NCBI GenBank assembly: GCA_002307235.1
Contig: DBTV01000011.1
Coordinates: 532-64,531, forward strand
Origin: Acidobacteriaceae bacterium UBA1307
GTDB lineage: Bacteria; Acidobacteriota; Terriglobia; Terriglobales; Acidobacteriaceae
Length of the DNA stretch: 64,000 bases
Reading direction: 5' to 3'
The notes beneath the pieces were generated by a model. The model was not told the origin of the DNA and made no database searches. It saw only the letters and a list, made by a program, of their open reading frames with translations. This document shows positions 8,022-16,005 of the stretch, in pieces (position 1 is the first letter of the stretch; the number at the start of each line of letters is the position of its first letter). The translations under genes were made by a program, and so were the position numbers.

Positions 8022-9269
8022 ATGCGCTTTGAACTGTTGATTGCTGCCCGTTATTTGCGCGCCAAACGCCGTCAGGCCATGGTGGGCGTTGTCACCACGA
8101 TTTCGATTGTCGGCGTCGCGGCCGGTGTTGCCGCGCTCATTATCGCGCTGGCCATCACCAACGGGATGAAGCACGACCTGCAAGACCGTCTGGTGGATAC
8201 GACCGCGCACGTGCAACTGATGACGACCACCGGCGAAGGCATCAAGAACTGGCAATCGCTGGTCCAGAGGCTTGAAAAAATTCCGCACGTTACCGCCGCC
8301 TCGCCCGGGCTCTACGAACAGGTGCTGGTGGCACGCGGCGCGCGCGATGGCGGCGCGTTGATTGAAGGCATTCTGCCCGACAGCGAAAAGCGCGTGAGCG
8401 GTATGCTGTCGAGCGCCACCCCGGGCTCGATGGAGGCGTTGCAACCACCCGCGCAAAGCGCTGCAACCTGCTCTGCACTGCCGCCGATCGTGCTCGGCAA
8501 GGATCTGGCGGAGACCGTCGGCGCCTCGGTCGGCGACAGCGTGATGGTGATCAGTCCGCAGGGCGAGATGACGCCGATGGGCGTGATCCCCAAGTACGTG
8601 CGCTTTCGCCTCGCGGGCATCTTCCACTCGGGCTTTTACCAGTACGACGCGGAGATGGGCTTTGTGCGGCTGGCCGATGCGCAGTGCCTGTTCGACGAGC
8701 CGGATCTTCTCTCGGTGGTCAGCTTCAAGGTGGACGATCTGGACCACGCGCCGGCGATGGGCCGCGCCATTGAGCAGGCCGCCGGGCCGGGTTTTATGAC
8801 GACGAACTGGATGGAGCAGAACCGCGAACTCTTCCGCGCGCTCAAGCTCGAACAGGTGGTCACCTTCATCGTGATCACGCTGATCGTCATCGTGGCCGCG
8901 CTGAATATTCTGATTGCGCTGACCATGATGGTGATGGAGAAGACGCGCGACATCGCGGTGCTGATGAGCTTCGGCGTCGATCCCGGGCAGGTGCGCCGCA
9001 TCTTCATGATGCAGGGGCTGCTGATCAGCGTGATTGGAACGGTGCTGGGGCTGGTGCTGGGTTACGCGGTGAGTTGGGCCGGTGGGCACTACCACTTCAT
9101 CCATCTTTCGGCCGAGGTCTACTCGATCGACACGCTGCCCTTTGCGCCGCGGCTGATCGATGCGGTCATCGTTTCGGTGGTCTCGGTCGGCATCTCGCTC
9201 GTGGCGACGTTTTATCCGGCCCACTCAGCCTCGCGAATCTTGCCCGCCGAGGCGTTGCGGTATGAGTAG
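8022..9269 (+). CDS. ABC transporter permease, LolC/LolE (lipoprotein-release) family
   Basis: A 415-residue MacB/FtsX-type permease with one membrane segment near 20-47 (VVTTISIVGVAAGVAALIIALAITNG), a ~220-residue periplasmic domain and three C-terminal segments (~283-305, 330-355, 378-400). The opening FELLIAARYLRAKRRQ is typical of LolC/E, the inner-membrane component that extracts outer-membrane lipoproteins. The partner ATPase LolD is not encoded in the window. The gene directly follows the beta-propeller gene (3-bp gap). Whether it acts in the general Lol pathway or exports a dedicated substrate linked to the propeller protein cannot be told from sequence. Confidence 0.85.
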   Translation: MRFELLIAARYLRAKRRQAMVGVVTTISIVGVAAGVAALIIALAITNGMKHDLQDRLVDTTAHVQLMTTTGEGIKNWQSLVQRLEKIPHVTAASPGLYEQVLVARGARDGGALIEGILPDSEKRVSGMLSSATPGSMEALQPPAQSAATCSALPPIVLGKDLAETVGASVGDSVMVISPQGEMTPMGVIPKYVRFRLAGIFHSGFYQYDAEMGFVRLADAQCLFDEPDLLSVVSFKVDDLDHAPAMGRAIEQAAGPGFMTTNWMEQNRELFRALKLEQVVTFIVITLIVIVAALNILIALTMMVMEKTRDIAVLMSFGVDPGQVRRIFMMQGLLISVIGTVLGLVLGYAVSWAGGHYHFIHLSAEVYSIDTLPFAPRLIDAVIVSVVSVGISLVATFYPAHSASRILPAEALRYE

Positions 9270-9275
9270 ACGCAT

Positions 9276-9308
9276 TTATCCGGCGGAATCTCTTCCGCCG
9301 GGAAGCTC
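9276..9308. repeat. 33-bp direct repeat, copy 1 (REP-like)
   Basis: Begins TTATCCGGCGGAA and ends CCGCCGGGAAGCTC, with an internal CGGCGGAA/TTCCGCCG palindrome. A near copy in the same orientation lies at 9532-9564, so the pair brackets the composite element at 9327-9498. Confidence 0.85.
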
Positions 9309-9326
9309 GAATTGGGGACAAAGGGC

Positions 9327-9498
9327 GTTTTGAAAGGGCACGGATTTATCCGTGCCATCGCTGGTAGAAAATGGAATGGGCTTCAGCCCCTGAGGAAAGA
9401 TTTTCGGCGGCAATTATGCCAAGAACATCCCTCCGCGCCTAAAGGCGATGTCGCCTTGTCCATCTTTTGGCCCGGCTGAAGCCGGGCCCTTTCAAAAC
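9327..9498. repeat. Composite REP element (~172 bp) with 12-bp terminal inverted repeats, copy 1
   Basis: Bounded by GTTTTGAAAGGG (9327-9338) and its exact inverse CCCTTTCAAAAC (9487-9498). Inside are at least four hairpins: GGCACGGAT/ATCCGTGCC, GGGCT/AGCCC (in GGGCTTCAGCCCC), CGCCT/AGGCG, and GGCCCGGCT/AGCCGGGCC. A homologous copy lies at 59930-60096. No gene is present, and no transposase lies inside. Confidence 0.88.
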
Positions 9499-9531
9499 TA
9501 TTTGCAGATAGCGGTTGTCAACTGTCTGACC

Positions 9532-9564
9532 TTATCTGGCGGAAGAGATTTCGCCGGGAAGCTC
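9532..9564. repeat. 33-bp direct repeat, copy 2 (REP-like)
   Basis: TTATCTGGCGGAA...CGCCGGGAAGCTC, matching 9276-9308 in length and orientation with a handful of mismatches, mostly in the central loop. Confidence 0.8.
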
Positions 9565-9579
9565 AGAGCTTTCAGCTTT

Positions 9580-10116
9580 CTATCGCGAACAAGGACAAAT
9601 TAAAATATTTCTATTTTTTGAAAGTTTAATTAGGCGTTCAATTCTTTGATCCTCTCTACTTGCCTTTAGAAGCACCCATGTTTTTTGATTAATAGCGTCG
9701 TAGATAGGCGTATCTACCATATAGCGTTTTTTATATTGATCGTTGACATTGCTTTGTTGGATGTTTTTCTCGATATCTGTTTTATTTAAAATGCCGTCCA
9801 ACTCGATTAGTCTGTCGTGTTTATTTTTATTTCGAATAGTTTCATTAAGAGTACGGCGTATTTCGGAAAGTTTGGTGCCTTGACTATATAGAGCGTTAAT
9901 GACTATAAGTATGGCTTCATTACGATCAAGATACTTGACGCACACACACCCTGACTCTGGTTTTGACTTCTCGCTCAAAGCTGTCCTCGATTTTAACTGG
10001 TATCTATTTGAATAGACTATAGCAGCATTTAATTCCACCTTCAGCACATCTTTGTAGCGTCGAGTAAGAATCAAATATCGTACAGCTCTGCGTAGGCGCA
10101 AGCACCCTAACCCCAC
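9580..10116 (-). CDS. AT-rich orphan protein of unknown function
   Basis: A 178-residue open frame with base composition far poorer in GC than its neighbours, rich in Lys, Asn, Ile and Arg. I recognise no family. The sequence is predicted soluble and largely helical, with charged stretches such as EIRRTLNETIRNKNKHDRLIELDGILNKTDIEKN and a basic C-terminus; no signal peptide or membrane span is evident. The first ~25 residues (MGLGCLRLRRAVRYLILTRR) differ in composition and might not be translated; later in-frame starts are possible. It sits directly behind the REP nest and divergent from a HAD gene. Composition suggests acquisition from a low-GC source, or a degraded remnant of a mobile gene. 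Confidence 0.5.
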   Translation of the reverse strand: MGLGCLRLRRAVRYLILTRRYKDVLKVELNAAIVYSNRYQLKSRTALSEKSKPESGCVCVKYLDRNEAILIVINALYSQGTKLSEIRRTLNETIRNKNKHDRLIELDGILNKTDIEKNIQQSNVNDQYKKRYMVDTPIYDAINQKTWVLLKASREDQRIERLIKLSKNRNILICPCSR

Positions 10117-10134
10117 CCGTTACACTAGATCTGT

Positions 10135-11028
10135 ATGCATCCTCCTGTTCGGCTCATTGCCATCGACGTAGATGGAACCCTTTTATCCAAGGTCGGTGGC
10201 GTGGTCAGCCCGCGCAACGGCCGCGCGCTGGTTGCCGCCGGGCAAGCGGGCGTTACCGTGGCCATTGCCACCGGACGCCGCACCGCTTATACCGCGCCGC
10301 TGCTCAAAGACTTCAATCTTCGAGCGGATATGCCTCTGATTACGTCCAATGGTGCAGTGCTGACTACGCTCGGCGGCGAACGGCTGGAGCGCAGCGTACT
10401 TGCTCCGCAGGTGGCCCGCGCGCTCTGCACGTTGCTGCGTCCTTACGGGTGCCTGGTCTTTACCTTCGACCGGCCGGGGCGCGCGGAGTTGGTGCTCGAA
10501 GATCTGCGCAGCGCCGAGGGGCGCATCGCACTGTGGATCGAGTCGAACCGCAATGCGATTGAGGTGGTTTCGCCGCTCGAAAACGCTCTGGAGGATGCCG
10601 AAGACGTGGCCGATCAACCGATTCAAGGCATGGTGGCGGGCAGCCTTGTCGCGATGCGCGAGGCCGAAGCGGCGATTCTGTCGAGCCCCTGGAGTGCCTT
10701 CTGCGCCTGCGTCCGCACCGAGTATCCGGCGCGCGACCTGGCGATTCTTGATCTGTTGCCGGTCGGTGTCTCGAAGGGCGTGGCGCTCGAACGGCTGGCC
10801 GCGCGGCTTGGCGTTGAACGCGCGGAGGTGATGGCGATTGGCGACAACTGGAACGATCTGACGATGCTCGAATGGGCCGGTCAGGCCGTGCTGATGGGCA
10901 ATGCGGCGCGCGAACTGAAGGCCCACGCCACGACGCGCGGATGGAAGCAGGCTCCGCCGAATGATCAGGACGGAGTGGCTGTGGTGATCGAGTCCGCTCT
11001 GGCCAAAATACCCAACGCGGCGTTATAA
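10135..11028 (+). CDS. HAD-IIB (Cof-type) phosphatase
   Basis: A 297-residue haloacid-dehalogenase-superfamily hydrolase. Motif I is D11-V-D13-G-T (IAIDVDGTLL), motif II TGRRTAYT, and the late motif GDNWNDLTMLEWAGQAVLMGNA is diagnostic of the Cof/YwpJ subgroup with a C2 cap. These enzymes dephosphorylate sugar phosphates or related small molecules in the cytoplasm; the substrate cannot be assigned. It ends 13 bp before the lytic transglycosylase gene, so the two probably form an operon. A TACACT hexamer ~12 bp before the start could be part of its promoter, giving a very short leader. Confidence 0.88.
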   Translation: MHPPVRLIAIDVDGTLLSKVGGVVSPRNGRALVAAGQAGVTVAIATGRRTAYTAPLLKDFNLRADMPLITSNGAVLTTLGGERLERSVLAPQVARALCTLLRPYGCLVFTFDRPGRAELVLEDLRSAEGRIALWIESNRNAIEVVSPLENALEDAEDVADQPIQGMVAGSLVAMREAEAAILSSPWSAFCACVRTEYPARDLAILDLLPVGVSKGVALERLAARLGVERAEVMAIGDNWNDLTMLEWAGQAVLMGNAARELKAHATTRGWKQAPPNDQDGVAVVIESALAKIPNAAL

Positions 11029-11041
11029 GGAAACGAACGCA

Positions 11042-11734
11042 ATGCAGCTTTCGCACAAACCGTTTTTCGCGCTCGTTGCGCTTCTGGCTTTGGCTCCGCT
11101 TGGTGCTCGCGCTGGCGAGTTGGCGATTTTGCGCAATGGATTTGAGCAGCGCTGCGACCATCATGGGGTGGTCGAGGGCAAACTGCGGCTGTTTTTGCAT
11201 GCGGACGGGGAGAGCTTTCTCGAATATGCGCCGGAGCAGGTGGAGCGCTTTGAGCCGGTGCCGGACGATCCGCCGCCGCCCGCGCTGGTGTCGCAAGAAC
11301 CATCGTTGAATCAGCAAGATATGCATACAATCCTGGACCACGCCGGCAAGGACCACGACCTTGATGTGGATCTGCTGGCCAGCGTCATCAAGGCGGAAAG
11401 CGGCGGCAATGCGCGCGCCGTCAGCCGCACCGGAGCGCGCGGCCTGATGCAGTTGATGCCGGGCACCGCGGCCGGCCTTGGCGTCGAGGACAGCTTCAGG
11501 CCCGACCAGAATGTACGCGGTGGCTCGGCCTATCTCAATTCCCTGCTCATTCGCTATCACGATAATCTGGCGCTGGCGCTGGCGGCCTACAACGCCGGAC
11601 CGGGCGCCGTCGACAAGTACCACGGCATTCCGCCTTATCGCGAGACCCGCGCTTACGTAGCGCGCGTAATTCACGAGTTCAACCGCCGCATTCGCGCCCG
11701 CGCGTCGGCCGAGCGCGCCAGCGCCACGCGCTAA
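11042..11734 (+). CDS. Lytic transglycosylase (SLT domain)
   Basis: A 230-residue exported lytic transglycosylase that would cleave the MurNAc-GlcNAc bond of peptidoglycan to leave 1,6-anhydroMurNAc. Signal peptide 1-24 (KPFFALVALLALAPLGARAG). After a short N-terminal region and a Pro-rich linker (74-80), the goose-lysozyme-like domain runs from ~95 to 215, with catalytic E119 in VIKAESGGNARAVS, then GARGLMQLMPGTA and LALAAYNAGPGAV. The start has AAGGAAACG 5 bp upstream. No LysM or lipobox is seen. Its products feed the NagZ-AnmK-MurQ route also present in this window. Confidence 0.92.
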   Translation: MQLSHKPFFALVALLALAPLGARAGELAILRNGFEQRCDHHGVVEGKLRLFLHADGESFLEYAPEQVERFEPVPDDPPPPALVSQEPSLNQQDMHTILDHAGKDHDLDVDLLASVIKAESGGNARAVSRTGARGLMQLMPGTAAGLGVEDSFRPDQNVRGGSAYLNSLLIRYHDNLALALAAYNAGPGAVDKYHGIPPYRETRAYVARVIHEFNRRIRARASAERASATR

Positions 11735-11818
11735 CGTCTTCCGTACCAGGGAAATTCTCGCCTTCGTCCCCTCCCAAGCAGTACCATAGGGCTTGCGTCT
11801 GCGCTTCGGGCGCACGGA

Positions 11819-12868
11819 GTGATCTTGAAGAAAAAGCAGTGGATTGTAGCCTTGATCGTGGTGGCCGTTCTCGCCGCGCTCGTCGTTTGGGGTCGTGACC
11901 GCATTCATTTTGATTTCCGGCTCTTTCTCGATCAGGTTTCGCAGGCCAATGGGGCGCTGATCGCGCTCGGCATTGCTTGCATCTACATTGCGTACGGCTT
12001 TCGCGCCGTGCGCTGGTCTTACCTGATGCGCCACAATCAGAGGGTTTCGCCGCTGTCGCTGCTTGGCTCGCAGGTGATCGGTTTTACCGCCGTGGCCTTG
12101 ATTGGCCGCGTGGCCGACCCGGTGCGCCCGTTTCTGGTTTCAAAGAAGACTGGCTCGCCGGTCAGCGCGCAGATCGCCGTCTACATTGTGGAGCGGCTCT
12201 TTGATTTTGGCGCGATGGCGCTGGTGATCTCGGCCGTAATTCTGACCTCGCCCGCCGGTTCAATGCCGCACCCGGAACTGATGCGCAAGGCAGGCTACGG
12301 CGGTTTGGCTGCAACCGTTGGCGCAGGCATCTTTCTTGTCTTTGTCCGGCTCTTCGGCAACGTCATCGCCAAGGTCTTTGAAGACCTCTTCGGCGCGATC
12401 TCGCCCAAGCTCGGCCAGGCGGCGGGACACAAGATTCGCAGCTTCCACAAGGGGCTCGACACGATTCGTTCGCTGAGTGATTTCGTCGTTTCGCTGAGCC
12501 TTTCGCTGGTGATGTGGGCGCTGATTACCGCCGCTTACGTGGTGACGCTGCGGGCCTTTACCGCGAGCCCCGAGCTGGCCTCGATGAACCTGACGCGCGG
12601 CATCATTCTGATGGCAATCAGCGGCGGCGCCAGCGCATTGCAGTTGCCGATCATCGGTTGGTTTACGCAGATTGCCGTGGTAGCGGCCTCGCTGTCGGGC
12701 CTGTTCGGCGCGGCGCCCGAGGCGGCGACGGCGGCGGCGGCGACCTTGCTGCTGGTCACCTTCCTGAGTATCATTCCGGTTGGTCTGATCTGGGCGCAGG
12801 TGGACAACATCAGCCTGCGGTCGGTTGCAGCCGAAAGTGCAGGAAAAAACCTCGAAGAAGAAGAGTAG
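11819..12868 (+). CDS. Flippase-like integral membrane protein (lysylphosphatidylglycerol synthase TM / UPF0104 family)
   Basis: About 349 residues with some eight hydrophobic segments, beginning WIVALIVVAVLAALVVWG. The stretch FRAVRWSYLMRH, then FTAVALIGRVADPVRPFLVSKKTGSPVSAQIAVYIVERLFD is characteristic of the MprF/AglD-like flippase domain. Such stand-alone domains are thought to move lipid-linked substrates or support glycolipid export. The GTG at 11819 is shown; a TTG at 11825 (LKKKQWIV) has the GGAG at better spacing and may be the real start. It ends 2 bp before the TAT-exported glycosidase, so the two are an operon. Substrate unknown. Confidence 0.8.
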   Translation: MILKKKQWIVALIVVAVLAALVVWGRDRIHFDFRLFLDQVSQANGALIALGIACIYIAYGFRAVRWSYLMRHNQRVSPLSLLGSQVIGFTAVALIGRVADPVRPFLVSKKTGSPVSAQIAVYIVERLFDFGAMALVISAVILTSPAGSMPHPELMRKAGYGGLAATVGAGIFLVFVRLFGNVIAKVFEDLFGAISPKLGQAAGHKIRSFHKGLDTIRSLSDFVVSLSLSLVMWALITAAYVVTLRAFTASPELASMNLTRGIILMAISGGASALQLPIIGWFTQIAVVAASLSGLFGAAPEAATAAAATLLLVTFLSIIPVGLIWAQVDNISLRSVAAESAGKNLEEEE

Positions 12869-12870
12869 AG

Positions 12871-14217
12871 ATGACTCAAAACAGAAGAAGTTTTCTTGCT
12901 GCCGGAGCCGCGCTTGCGGCCGGCACTTTGTTTCGCTCGCCGTTGCATGCCTTGGCGAAGGAGGCACACGCGGCTCACGTGCCTCAACAGGTGGCCGCGC
13001 ATCCGGCGTGGCTGAAGAGCTGGAATGCCGCGCTCGACGTGCTGGCGCACAATGTGCGGCCCACCCCCGGCTATCCGCACCCGGTGCTGTTTGAAGGCAG
13101 CACCTATCAGGGCATCTGGCAGGAGTGCGGTCCGCACGAGTCGCTGGTCTACGCCACGCGCCGCGCCTTTGTGCCGCCGGTCGAAGGCGTGCTGGCACCG
13201 CTCGATGTTGCGCGCAACACGCATAGCGCCTTCTTCGACCTGCAGCACGAGGACGGACAGCTTCCGGCCAGCGTCAAGACGTCGGAAAACGGTTACGGTC
13301 AGATCCAGATGGTGGTGCCGATTGCGGCGACGGCCTGGGAACTGGCGCAACTGTTGCACGACGAGCAGTTTCTGACCAAAGCCTATGCCGCTTGCAGTCG
13401 CTGGGATGCATGGCTTCGCCGCTATCGGGACACGCGCAAGACCGGTCTGGTCGAGGGTTTTTGCACGTATGATACAGGCCACGACAATAGCCCGCGCTGG
13501 AAGGGGATTCCGAATCGCTGCCCGAAGGCCGACGCACGGCTCTCGCCCGACTTGGCCTCGATGCCGCGCCTGTGCCCGGATCTTTCGGCCACCGTCTACG
13601 GCGCGCGCGTCGCTCTGCATGCGATGGCGTTGGCGCTCGGCAAACGGGCCGAGGCCGACCGCTGGCTGCACGATGCCGAGGCGATCCGCACGCTGATCAT
13701 CGAAAAACTGTATTCGCCGGAGGACGCGGCCTTTTACGATCTCGACGCGCAAGGCCAGTTCGTCAAGGTGCGTTCGGATGTGATCAGCCGGGTGCTGGGC
13801 GAGCATGTGTTGAAGCTCGAGGACCGGCGCGACCGGGCCATCTTCGAGGCGGTCTGGGAACGGCAGTTGCACAACCCGGCGGCCTTCTGGGCGAAGTATC
13901 CGCTGACCAGCGTGGCGATGAATGACCCTAGCTTTGTGCGGCCAATTCCGCGCAACAGTTGGGGCGGAGCCTCGCAGGCGCTCACCGCACTGCGCGCGCC
14001 GCGCTGGATGGCGCACTACGGCAAGCAGAAGGAACTGGAGCAGATGATGCAGGCCTGGTGCGAGGCGCTGATCCGTGACGGCCGTTTCTGCCAGCAGATG
14101 GACCCGGATACCGGCGTCTTCAGCCTGCCCGATCCGGGCGGCTACTCCCCGGCCGCGCTGGTGCTGCTCGACTATTCGGTGCGGCTTTCCGAGAAGACGG
14201 GAAGCAAGAAAAAGTAA
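12871..14217 (+). CDS. TAT-exported (alpha/alpha)6-barrel glycoside hydrolase, MGH1/GH63-like
   Basis: A 448-residue protein with a twin-arginine signal (NRRSFLAAGAALAAGTLF), exported folded to the periplasm. The body looks like a six-hairpin glycosidase of the GH15/37/63 group: EDGQLPASVKTSENGYGQIQ, GLVEGFCTYDTGHDNSPRWKG and NSWGGASQALTALRAPRWM resemble the substrate cleft of mannosylglycerate hydrolase/GH63 enzymes. The acidic catalytic pair cannot be assigned with certainty, though D482-type acids in DTGHD are candidates by analogy. I chose the ATG at 12871 because it gives the complete TAT motif and lies 2 bp after the flippase-like stop; the open frame upstream is a shadow. Substrate unknown. 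Confidence 0.78.
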   Translation: MTQNRRSFLAAGAALAAGTLFRSPLHALAKEAHAAHVPQQVAAHPAWLKSWNAALDVLAHNVRPTPGYPHPVLFEGSTYQGIWQECGPHESLVYATRRAFVPPVEGVLAPLDVARNTHSAFFDLQHEDGQLPASVKTSENGYGQIQMVVPIAATAWELAQLLHDEQFLTKAYAACSRWDAWLRRYRDTRKTGLVEGFCTYDTGHDNSPRWKGIPNRCPKADARLSPDLASMPRLCPDLSATVYGARVALHAMALALGKRAEADRWLHDAEAIRTLIIEKLYSPEDAAFYDLDAQGQFVKVRSDVISRVLGEHVLKLEDRRDRAIFEAVWERQLHNPAAFWAKYPLTSVAMNDPSFVRPIPRNSWGGASQALTALRAPRWMAHYGKQKELEQMMQAWCEALIRDGRFCQQMDPDTGVFSLPDPGGYSPAALVLLDYSVRLSEKTGSKKK

Positions 14218-14221
14218 GAAC

Positions 14222-14257
14222 AGAATGGGCCGGAGCATTGGCCCATTCTTATTTTTT
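14222..14257 (+). terminator. Rho-independent terminator after the TAT glycosidase
   Basis: AGAATGGGCC (14222-14231) and GGCCCATTCT (14240-14249) form a 10-bp stem followed by a T-rich run. It overlaps the end of the convergent DUF502 gene. Confidence 0.8.
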
Positions 14258-14899
14258 GGAGGGCTCGAAGCGCAGCGTCTCCGGGCCGACGGCGCCGCCG
14301 GTCATCAGCATGCTCATGGCCTGTTCCATGGTCAGGTCCGTCTCGGTCACCTTGTCGAGAGGAAGAATCTGCAGAATCGCCGAGGTGGGGTTGATGGCGT
14401 TCGGCAGCAGCACCGAGGCCAACTGCGCGCCGGTCGCCTCATCGACCATGACGCGCGTCAAAAAGCCGACGCATTTTTGTCCGGCGATGGGAAAGTCGAC
14501 GAGCACGACGCGCTGGCTCGACTCTTTTTTGGCCATCATCGTATCGAGCAACTGGCGGACCGAGGTGTAGACCTTGGCCACGAAGGGCAACCGGGCCAGC
14601 ACCGCCTCAAAAAGGCGAAAGGCCTGGCGGCCGATGACCAGCGAGGTGACGCGGCCGGTGATGTAGAGCAGGGCCAGCGTCAGCACGATGGCCAGCACCG
14701 GTTGCAGCCAGCTCTGCGTCAGCCAGAGTTGTGGATAGTTCGTTGCCAGGAACCGGATCACCGGCAGACCCGCCTCGGCCAGCGTGTGGAAGAGGAAGTG
14801 GAAGACCAGAAAAGTGACAAAGAGCGGGCCGATGGTCAGGATGCCAGCCAGGATGTTGCTTTGAATGTTGCGGATGGGACGGGTCAGAAGGGTTTTCAT
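14249..14899 (-). CDS. DUF502 family inner-membrane protein
   Basis: A 216-residue membrane protein of the DUF502 family, whose role is not established. Two hydrophobic segments (near GILTIGPLFVTFLVFHFLF and VLAIVLTLALLYITG) are followed by a soluble C-terminal domain with the family hallmarks FEAVLARLPFVAKVYTSVRQLLDTM, VVLVDFPIAGQKCVGFLTR and VLLPNAINPTSA. The ATG at 14899 has CCGGAG at good spacing; a TTG at 14917 would add six residues. It is convergent with the TAT glycosidase. Plant relatives (COV-type) suggest membrane or vesicle organisation, but that does not transfer safely. Confidence 0.85.
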   Translation of the reverse strand: MKTLLTRPIRNIQSNILAGILTIGPLFVTFLVFHFLFHTLAEAGLPVIRFLATNYPQLWLTQSWLQPVLAIVLTLALLYITGRVTSLVIGRQAFRLFEAVLARLPFVAKVYTSVRQLLDTMMAKKESSQRVVLVDFPIAGQKCVGFLTRVMVDEATGAQLASVLLPNAINPTSAILQILPLDKVTETDLTMEQAMSMLMTGGAVGPETLRFEPSKK

Positions 14900-15033
14900 G
14901 GCGAACTCCGGGGTCAAAGACGCATAGCCCTATTCATCGTATCCCAGCCGCGAGGTCGCGCAAGGACGAAATCTTGGCCCGTGCCCAGCAATTTTCGCGT
15001 CGGGTTTCGCCTAACGCTTTATAGTGGTAGAAG

Positions 15034-15648
15034 ATGTGGTTGAGCGATACATTGCCGGATGAGGAGCGTGGCCGTCGTAGCCTGAAGCCGTCGCCGCGCT
15101 CTGCCGCAGCGCCGTTGTCGATGGATGCCCGGATACCGGCGCGTCCGCAGTCTTTACCGGAGCGCGTTCAGGCACAGTCCCCCGAGCCCACGCCCAAGCC
15201 CACAGGCGGCCTGGAACGCGCCGCGGGGCTCTTGCGCACGGCGCTGCCGTTCGTGCAGAGGTTTTTGCCGCTGGTGGAAGGACCGCTGGGCGCCGTGGTT
15301 TCGAGCGTCCTGGCAAGCCACGCGGCGAAGCCCTCCGCGCCGACCAGCCTTGCCGCGGGCAATCTCGCGCCGATCCAGAAGGGGCTGGCGCGGCTTGAGG
15401 AGCAGCATCAGACGCTCTGCGAGCAGGTGGCTACCCAAAACAGCTCCCTACGGCGGGTCGAGGACCGGCTCGAGAGCGTGCGCGAGGCCACGGACCGCAA
15501 TACGCTGGAGCAGCAGGAGCTGATGGAAGACCTGAAGGCCGTCGGACGCAAGGTGAATGTGGTGACGGTGATTCTGGGTGGCATGCTGCTGGTTTCGATT
15601 CTTCTGAATCTAGTACTTTATCTTCATCTCGAGCGCGTTTTACCGTAA
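15034..15648 (+). CDS. Tail-anchored coiled-coil protein of unknown function
   Basis: A 204-residue protein with no recognised family. Residues 1-60 are Pro/Arg-rich and likely disordered; 60-105 contain moderately hydrophobic helices (ALPFVQRFLPLVEGPLGAVVSSVLASH); ~112-170 form a coiled coil (GLARLEEQHQTLCEQVATQNSSLRRVEDRLESVREA...EQQELMEDLKAVGRK); 177-197 is a single membrane span (VVTVILGGMLLVSILLNLVLYL), with only seven residues after it. This architecture fits a cytoplasmic coiled coil anchored by its C-terminus. Divergent from DUF502. The ATG at 15034 lacks a strong ribosome-binding site. Confidence 0.65.
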   Translation: MWLSDTLPDEERGRRSLKPSPRSAAAPLSMDARIPARPQSLPERVQAQSPEPTPKPTGGLERAAGLLRTALPFVQRFLPLVEGPLGAVVSSVLASHAAKPSAPTSLAAGNLAPIQKGLARLEEQHQTLCEQVATQNSSLRRVEDRLESVREATDRNTLEQQELMEDLKAVGRKVNVVTVILGGMLLVSILLNLVLYLHLERVLP

Positions 15649-16005
15649 TCAGAAACAGGTAACTTTCGTCCAAGAGAGAGTGTGGATATAGGTAACATTC
15701 CTATATCTATCATTAGAAACACTTTCTAATAAGAACTCGCATTGTGAGCAAAGTTATACCATCAATATATTCTTTTATCCTGTAAAACTTGTTTTACGTG
15801 ATAACGCTAACCATCCAAAAATCCCCCACTTCGTTGTTGCCAGTCGTATTTTGCGCGGGCTACTATTCGACTCAGTTGAATGAGCTGCTGCGGAATTCTA
15901 GCTCAGGTTCAAAAAACTTATGTATGCCACTGTTTCAAAGTTCACAGGGTTTCACCAACATGCGTCGCTGGATCGACTCAGTGTACGCAAACGGAGTATC
16001 TCGCC
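15649..16005. other. AT-rich intergenic region with two adjacent palindromes
   Basis: A 357-bp gap upstream of the GvpL/F-like gene, clearly richer in AT than its surroundings. It holds two perfect 8-bp-arm inverted repeats: GATATAGG/CCTATATC (15685-15707) and ATTAGAAA/TTTCTAAT (15712-15730). Neither is followed by a T run. They could be operators or an RNA structure. No convincing gene is seen. Confidence 0.6.

Noticed and set aside
6741..9224. Very long open frame on the minus strand (827 codons) antisense to the beta-propeller and permease genes
   Set aside because: It is low-complexity in Arg, His and Gln, matches no family and mirrors two well-supported plus-strand genes; such shadows are common in GC-rich DNA.
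12514..12870. Extended N-terminus of the TAT glycosidase
   Set aside because: The upstream open frame overlaps the flippase-like gene, and the ATG at 12871 gives a perfect twin-arginine signal.
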